From Ganoderma boninense (Eukaryota > Basidiomycota > Agaricomycetes > Polyporales > Polyporaceae): 64,000 bases of DNA. The notes below the pieces were generated by a model. The model did no database searches. It worked only from the letters and a program-made list of their open reading frames with translations, and was not told the DNA's origin. The stretch lies in contig CM035315.1 in NCBI GenBank assembly GCA_002900995.3, positions 2,387,826 to 2,451,825 of the forward strand, in the 5' to 3' direction. Each line of letters begins with the position of its first letter. Within the stretch, counting starts at the first letter, position 1. Below, piece after piece: positions 58,668 through 64,000 of the stretch. The position numbers and the translations under genes are program-made.

Positions 58668-60265
58668 ATGAACGCTAGGCTCGAGGAAGCTGCCCAAATT
58701 GCGACCGAATACCTCGCTAGTAAGTGTTCGTCAGGTATTCCTTGGTTCGATTTGACGGTGCCCCCATACCACCCGTCCCGGCGGTATTCGGCCCCGCCGT
58801 TCGATGCGCACCGCTTCGGTTGGAGCCACAATGAGGATCTGAACCCGAGCTGACCTCGTCTTGTTTTACTCGTGCAGGCCTAGAGAACCTACCGCAGGAG
58901 GCTCAGCACATTCTGGCGGAGATCAAGCACCTCGACGCGAAGAGCGAGGGTACGTGCCTCGTTCGACGGGACTCTTCGCTCGCCTTCCAATGTCCATACT
59001 GACCGTACTCATCCCCGCACCACCTCTCTTCCCCATTGCCTCTCGCCTGCGGTCTGCGAACGCTGATCCTCAAACACACACATACACACACATACAACAC
59101 TCACGGCATGCAGAGCTCACCAGCATGATCGCGACGGAGACCAAGGCCCACGTCCGCCACCCGAACCAGAACCCGAACGGACGGACGGCCCCGCTCCCGG
59201 CCGCCGTGGGCCGCATGTACGACGAGGTGAACGCGCTCGCGGCGGAGAAGGTCGCGCTGTCCGCGCGGCTCACACAGCGCCTCGAGCGCGCGATGGCGCG
59301 TTTGCAGCACGACCTGCAGCGCATCCTCGAGCTCGAGGCGGACGGCGACGGTGACGGTGACGGCTTGCCGCCGACGCAGGCCTTCCTTGCGGGCGTCGAG
59401 AATGCCGTCCGGCAGATCCACGACTTGCGGGTGGTGGCACAGGAAGTCGGCTCCGGATCTCCCCCTCCTCCTCCTGCTGTTGCTGCTGGTGGGAAGGCTT
59501 CCTCCACGTCTGGAGTCCAGGCCCCCGTGTCCAGAAGAGTGCGTGTCGTGGTGTCCGCTGTTGTATTTCGTATTTTGCCCGCGCTGACCTCCCTATCCGT
59601 GTGTTCTATCAGAGCGGAAGGCGGATGCGTCGGCTGGGGGCGGGAAGGCGTCGAGCGCGGTCCGCGTTGGGCCTGGTCGTCGCGCCACGAGCCAGAAGAC
59701 CGGGCCTTCGCCGAGAGGGAAGCATGGGCGCTCGCAGGGCACGGCCGCACCGGCGAAGGGGAGGCGTGGCCACGGCGCCAGCGCCGGAGACGAAGAGGAA
59801 GACGAAGAGAAAGAAAACGACAGCGAGGCCGGCGGGGACGGGAACGACGGGCCCTACTGCTACTGCGGGGAAGGGGCGTGGGGAGAGGTGCGTCCAGCCT
59901 TCAAGTGGAAGCTTCAGCGTCCACCGCCCTCTCGACACTTGTTGGGTGTGCGATGGAGGCGAGAGCGTTGTCGCTGACGGTGTTGCTCGTGTACGCAGAT
60001 GATCGAGTGCGAAAACGGGGACTGCGCGAACCAATGGGTACGTAGGGCGTGCACGCACACCTTCACCTTCTGTCGTCGGGCGTCATGCTGACGCGGTCCT
60101 GGTGCACAGTTCCACCTTTCGTGTGCTGGCCTCAGGCCGCCGCTGCCCAAAGTGCTCGTATGGTACTGCGATGACTGCAAGCGAGACCGGCGCGTCTCGT
60201 GCAAGGGCACACCGACGGTGTCGGGCTCTGCAAGTCGCAAAGGGCGGAACTTGAAGAAGCCGTAG
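58668..60265 (+). CDS. ING-family PHD-finger protein
   Basis: Chromatin reader of the ING family, usually a subunit of a histone acetyltransferase or deacetylase complex (NuA3/NuA4/Rpd3 type). The N-terminal ING helix region is spread over short exons: MNARLEEAAQIATEYLA, then SLENLPQEAQHILAEIKHLD, ELTSMIATETKAHVRHPNQN, VGRMYDEVNALAAEKVALSA and LTQRLERAMARLQHDLQRIL. A Gly/Ser/Lys-rich linker follows. The PHD finger spans two introns: GPYCYCGEGAWGE, MIECENGDCANQW and FHLSCAGLRPPLPKVLVWYC with CDDC. All eight zinc ligands (C4HC3) and the Tyr and Trp expected for H3K4me3 binding are present. It ends RKGRNLKKP at 60265. Which complex it joins cannot be told. Confidence 0.9.
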
Positions 60266-60678
60266 GATCTCTAATAGCAGCTTAGCATACGTGTACCATG
60301 GACTTAGGAGGATTGGCCCTGCCGTTGGAACGGCTCGTGTAACACAGTTGTAGAGTGATGGCATTGTACTGTTTGTTTTGTTATTGGACCCAAGCAATCA
60401 CTTCCAACTCGCTGGGTTCCAGCTTCCAGATAGTTAGATCCGGTGTAATAACAATATTGTCTGCAGGGCAGCGTGTTGCCAAAAGGGCATCATTCACTAC
60501 CCATGACACCGCTGACGTCCCTCTGGCACCTCTGGCATTGTTCTAAACAAAGGAATAGGAACACGTGTAATGTTACTGACTGACAAGGTGGTTCTAGCGA
60601 GTCTCGACGAGAGTGCGCTTAAGAGACTTGATGTCACAAAACATGGCTTGCGGCGGGCCGGGGGACCGGGCCGGTGCT
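60266..60678. other. Gap between convergent genes
   Basis: About 410 bp between the ING stop and the stop of the HNH gene; 3' UTRs expected, nothing else seen. Confidence 0.5.
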
Positions 60679-62014
60679 TCACGGATCGGGGTCGGAGTCC
60701 ATATCCTCCAGCTGGTCGAACATAAAGGAAGCACCAGACAGCTGCGCCACCCTACAACACGCGGCATGGATCCGTAGGTATTCGCGACTGGGAAGCGGTA
60801 AGCGGTGGGGGTCGGTTGAGTGCAACGTGATCTTCTGCCCCGCGATGAGGTCGTAGGGCAGCACCCAGATGGAACAGAGGCGGTAGGTGCTGTCTTCGTT
60901 CTGGGCCGGTCATTGAGCGGGAGTGTCATGAATATCAATATAATTAGACCGAGCCGGGAAGGTGGAGACAGACCTCGATGGGTTCAAACCACATGTCAAG
61001 CCTGTCGAAGAAATAACGGAGGTTGAAGGCCATTATCATGACATTGGCGAGTGAGTGAAAGTGGTCGGCGGCTGCGAAATCGTTGCAAATGCTGGTGTAG
61101 CCGAGGTGCTTTAAAAGGGTCCACGCATTGTCCTCGCCGTCGCCAGAGTCGTCCGGCTAAAGAGAACTCAATACAAGATCACACAGTCACAACTTATGAA
61201 GAAGACGCGAACCTCATTCGCCTTGCCCCTGATATTCATGTTGGTCGTCTCCGGAAATATATGACAAACTCGAAGGTCAGCAACGACATCCTTGGAAACT
61301 TCGCCGGTCCTGCGTAGAGTGTCTGCAGCGTATTGCAGGTCCAGCATGCCTGTCACTATGCAGCGATGATCCTCGCGTTGCATTGCCTGTACGCCATGTG
61401 AGACTTGGGGTAACAAATCATAGAAGCGTTGAACGTAGCACACTAGTTTCTTCGATGTGACGCCGCTCTTAGGAGTTTCAGCGAGCATCTGGTTAACTGC
61501 ATCTTCCGTGACCTGGAATGAGCGCTCGGAAAGGGGTGGCGATGCGTCTGAAGAGGGTTCGGAAGAGGGCGGTGTCGATAGGGGAGCTTGGTCCTTGAAT
61601 TTGCGAACTTGATAGCCGTGGCATGAATCTCGGCAAGACTCAGAGCAACTAGAGACACTCACACTGGAGTAGGAGATAATTCTTATAGAGCTCGCCCAAC
61701 TTATTCAACGCGTCCACATCAGATTCGTCTGTCGCCGCTGGATTCGCTCGGCAGCAGACGATACTTCTGGCGATCTCTGAGATGGCTGCATCAGATAAGA
61801 AGGGTGACTGAGAGAGGAGATGTCCGAGGATGCGAATGTTGACTAGTTGCGGCAAGTTCACCGTTTCGTCGCGCGGCGTCGAGTGGTTCTGGCTGGGCTT
61901 GATGAGACGCTCCACCCGGTAGCAGATGCTGTATGCGCTGACGACATAAGGACTTGGATGCGTGAAATCTGCCTTCAGAGGCTGGGGAAGCAATAAGTTG
62001 TCGACGCGTGACAT
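60679..62014 (-). CDS. HNH-nuclease-domain protein (fungal HNH_2-like)
   Basis: Protein with the HNH-type domain common in basidiomycete genomes and of unknown role. The first exon reads MSRVDNLLLPQPLKADFTHP, then NLPQLVNIRILGHLLSQSPF and DVDALNKLGELYKNYLLLQ. The second has a Ser/Pro-rich linker, TEDAVNQMLAETPKSGVTSK, and the core MQREDHRCIVTGMLDLQYAA followed by VVADLRVCHIFPETTNM. The RCIVTG and CHIFPETTN pair is the usual HNH signature, with His as catalytic candidate. Short exons then give DSGDGEDNAWTLLKHLGYTS, MIMAFNLRYFFDRLDMWFEP and the terminal YDLIAGQKITLHSTDPHRLP, ending DMDSDPDP at 60679. The third motif (second His) is not obvious, so nuclease activity is uncertain. Confidence 0.78.
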
Positions 62015-62328
62015 TGCAGCACAAAGACAGAAGAGCTACGGTGCGGCTCCTGATGCAGACAACTTCAAGTGCATGCAAGAGTGATGTCACTGGCAAATCA
62101 CCCGGGCCGGTAAACCGGCGACGGGCAACCGATACTCTATTTGTTAATTTGTTTGCAAACAGTTACGGTAGCGAGCTAATGATGAACGGCATAGAGTAGC
62201 GAGAGCACAAACCATACGACAACAAGAAAACATACAAAGCAAGGTGCAAGACAGCAATCGAATAGCGACACCAGCACTCTCGAGATCAACAATCTCCACC
62301 CTCCATCCTGCGAGCGGCCCAATTTGTT
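62015..62328. other. Short intergenic gap
   Basis: About 310 bp between the HNH gene start and the MSH6 stop, AT-rich. Presumed HNH promoter and MSH6 3' UTR. Confidence 0.45.
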
Positions 62329-64000
62329 TCAAGCAGCATTCGGCGTCTCCCGCAGAGCGCCCTGCACCGCGCCTTTGAGCGTCCTCAAGACCTCCCGCCT
62401 CCGGACCTTATCCTGGGGCAACTCAAGAACGCCGGTAGCGAGCTTGAAGAGATACGCGAAGTCCGCCTGCGCAACGAGCGGCAGGCGACCCGACACCTTG
62501 TTCTTCTTCCCCTCGAGTTTCTCCTTGAAGTGCTTCGCAAAGTCCTTCGAGACGACCTCAGCCCGCTCGACAACCTCCACCGGTACCCCTGCGAGGTTGG
62601 CGACGTGAGTACCGAACGACGAGCCCGCGACGCCGTCGACGAGCTTGTAGAGGAATACGAGCTCTCGCTTCTCATCGTCAACGAGCGTCTCCATATGCAT
62701 GTTGCGCACGTTCGGGTGGTACGCGTAGTCGTCCGTCAGGGAACCATAGTGAGTCGCGAAGAATGACAACGACAGTGTGTGGGTTGCGAGCTGGTGCAAG
62801 ACAGCACCCGCGATGGCCATGCCGTCCTACAGATATGGACTTGAATACGGTGAACAATGGAAAATGTTCAATAGAACGTACGTATGTAGAGGTTCCGCGC
62901 CCGAGTTCGTCGAGGATGACAAAAGACTTCGGCGTAGCATCGCGCAGGATCTTGCAGCTAGAAGGGATGTTAAGATTTCAGCACAGGGAGGCAGGCACAT
63001 TGGACTTACCATTCGTCCAGCTCAACCTTGAATGTACTCGCGTTGGAGAACATGTTGTCGTATGCGCCCATACGAGTCAGGATAGAGTCCACTGGGCACA
63101 ACCTATTGTTGAATGGACTCAGCATAGGCATAGCGTGGCGCGACAGTCTGGTGACATACCGTGCGCTTTTAGCGGGTACAAGCATACCAAGCTGGGCCAT
63201 GATCTATGTGAATTCTCAGCATTGAACCCATGGAATTGTGAGCAAATTTCGTACAATCCCAGTGGCAGTCATTCGCATAGCCTGGCAAACATGAATGAAC
63301 AACGACAGGGCATAACAACAAAATATCGACTCACTGTCGACTTTCCTCCCATGTTCGGACCTACATCCCCTCACGTGAGTCAAGGAAGCCACACACCACT
63401 TCCACTGCGACACGCACCAGTCAGCAATGCGATCCTCCCCACGTCCCCACCAAGCTTTACGTCGTTCGGGATGAAATCACCCTTCAGCGACGAGCTCGCA
63501 ACCAGCGCAGGGTGTCTCAGATCCTTAAAGTCGATGAACGCCTCGTCGCCGTCCACCAGCTCGGGCCGGCATGCGGGCTCACCGAGCGCACTTGACGCCT
63601 TCGCGAGGCTGAACAAGCAGTCCAGCTCAGCGAGGACGCGGATCGCGCGCAGCCACACCGAGCGGTCCGCGTCGAACTCCGCATACAGACGGTTCTTGAA
63701 GTCCTTGATCGCCGTATTGCGGTTCTCGCGCGCCTCCTTGAGCTTGCGGATCGTGGACTGGAGGGCGGGGACGATGAACCGCTTGGCGTTCTTTTCGCGG
63801 GTAGGAAAGGATGGTCAGGCTTGCAAAGCGTACGCTGGATAAACGCAGAGCGTACCTTGATTGAACCGCTCAGCGTCCACTCCTTCGGCGCCTTCTCCTT
63901 CTCCTTGCCCTGCAATTGGACGAGGTAGATCTCTTTCGTCCCTTGCGCGCTATGCCAGTAGGTCGCGTCCAAACTATCAGGATTTGCGAATGTCAGCTTC
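62329..64000 (-). CDS. MSH6: DNA mismatch-repair ATPase MSH6 (partial, N-terminus outside window)
   Basis: C-terminal part of MutS homologue 6, the partner of MSH2 in the MutS-alpha complex that detects base mismatches. From the window end inward: [20 protein letters not shown], the lever/clamp helices around 63770-63640, [20 protein letters not shown], then [13 protein letters not shown]. The Walker [10 protein letters not shown] is split by an intron right after LTG (about 63420-63355). Further: [34 protein letters not shown], Walker [13 protein letters not shown] with the next intron, [40 protein letters not shown] and [20 protein letters not shown]. The end is [10 protein letters not shown] at 62329. 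Signature motifs are intact. Assignment to MSH6 rather than MSH3 rests on the C-terminal sequence pattern and is likely but not proven. Confidence 0.92.

Noticed and set aside
1..64000. CRISPR arrays, bacterial-type operons, rRNA genes, or LTR retrotransposons
   Set aside because: None was seen: no regular spaced direct repeats, no ribosome-binding-site pattern, no rRNA motifs and no reverse transcriptase/integrase motifs.

Overview
This is nuclear DNA of a filamentous basidiomycete, most likely an Agaricomycete and perhaps a wood-decaying polypore. Its genes are dense and cut by many 45-110 bp GT-AG introns. It has no operons. It carries families typical of that group: three DUF6533 seven-helix-type membrane proteins, a DUF6593 protein, two microsomal P450s and an AA9 lytic polysaccharide monooxygenase. 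The polypore assignment is inference from gene content.

Layout. 1-1.2 kb: 3' part of an NCS1 nucleobase/nucleoside permease (-). 3.6-5.6 kb: GID/CTLH ubiquitin-ligase subunit Gid9/MAEA (-). 8.2-9.0 kb: DUF6593 protein (+). 10.5-13.6 kb: Gin4/Hsl1-type kinase (-). 14.0-15.2 kb: Tlg1/syntaxin-6 SNARE (-). 15.9-17.5 kb: RING protein with a split RING (-). 17.9-18.5 kb: small unknown protein (-). About 18.8-19.0 kb: MITE-like inverted repeat. 20.4-22.2 kb: divergent pair uL15 (-) and RPB11 (+). 23.3-24.7 kb: AA9 LPMO (+). 25.7-28.0 kb: DUF6533 protein (+). 28.6-31.0 kb: P450 (-). 32.4-37.2 kb: divergent, almost touching pair PPR protein (-) and Swi3/Rsc8 (+). 38.1-40.1 kb: P450 (+). 40.5-42.3 kb (-) and 51.0-52.9 kb (+): two close DUF6533 paralogues in inverted orientation. 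They flank an alpha/beta hydrolase (-), a DUF1295/steroid-5-alpha-reductase-like protein (+) and an F-box/LRR protein (+). 54.0-55.5 kb: unknown nuclear-looking protein (-). 57.1-58.1 kb: CFAP20-like (+). 58.7-60.3 kb: ING/PHD (+). 60.7-62.0 kb: HNH-domain protein (-). 62.3-64.0 kb: 3' part of MSH6 (-).

The genes do not form one obvious pathway. Housekeeping and chromatin genes (Gid9, uL15, RPB11, Swi3, ING, MSH6) are mixed with accessory secreted, detoxification and membrane genes. The most interesting points are a probable 2-nucleotide microexon in the AA9 gene and three coding frames broken by single-base changes in G/C homopolymers (AA9, alpha/beta hydrolase, F-box). Others are the inverted DUF6533 pair, start codons about 14 bp apart for the PPR and Swi3 genes, and a cilia-associated CFAP20 domain in a fungus expected to lack cilia. 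I did not find a clearly new multi-gene system.
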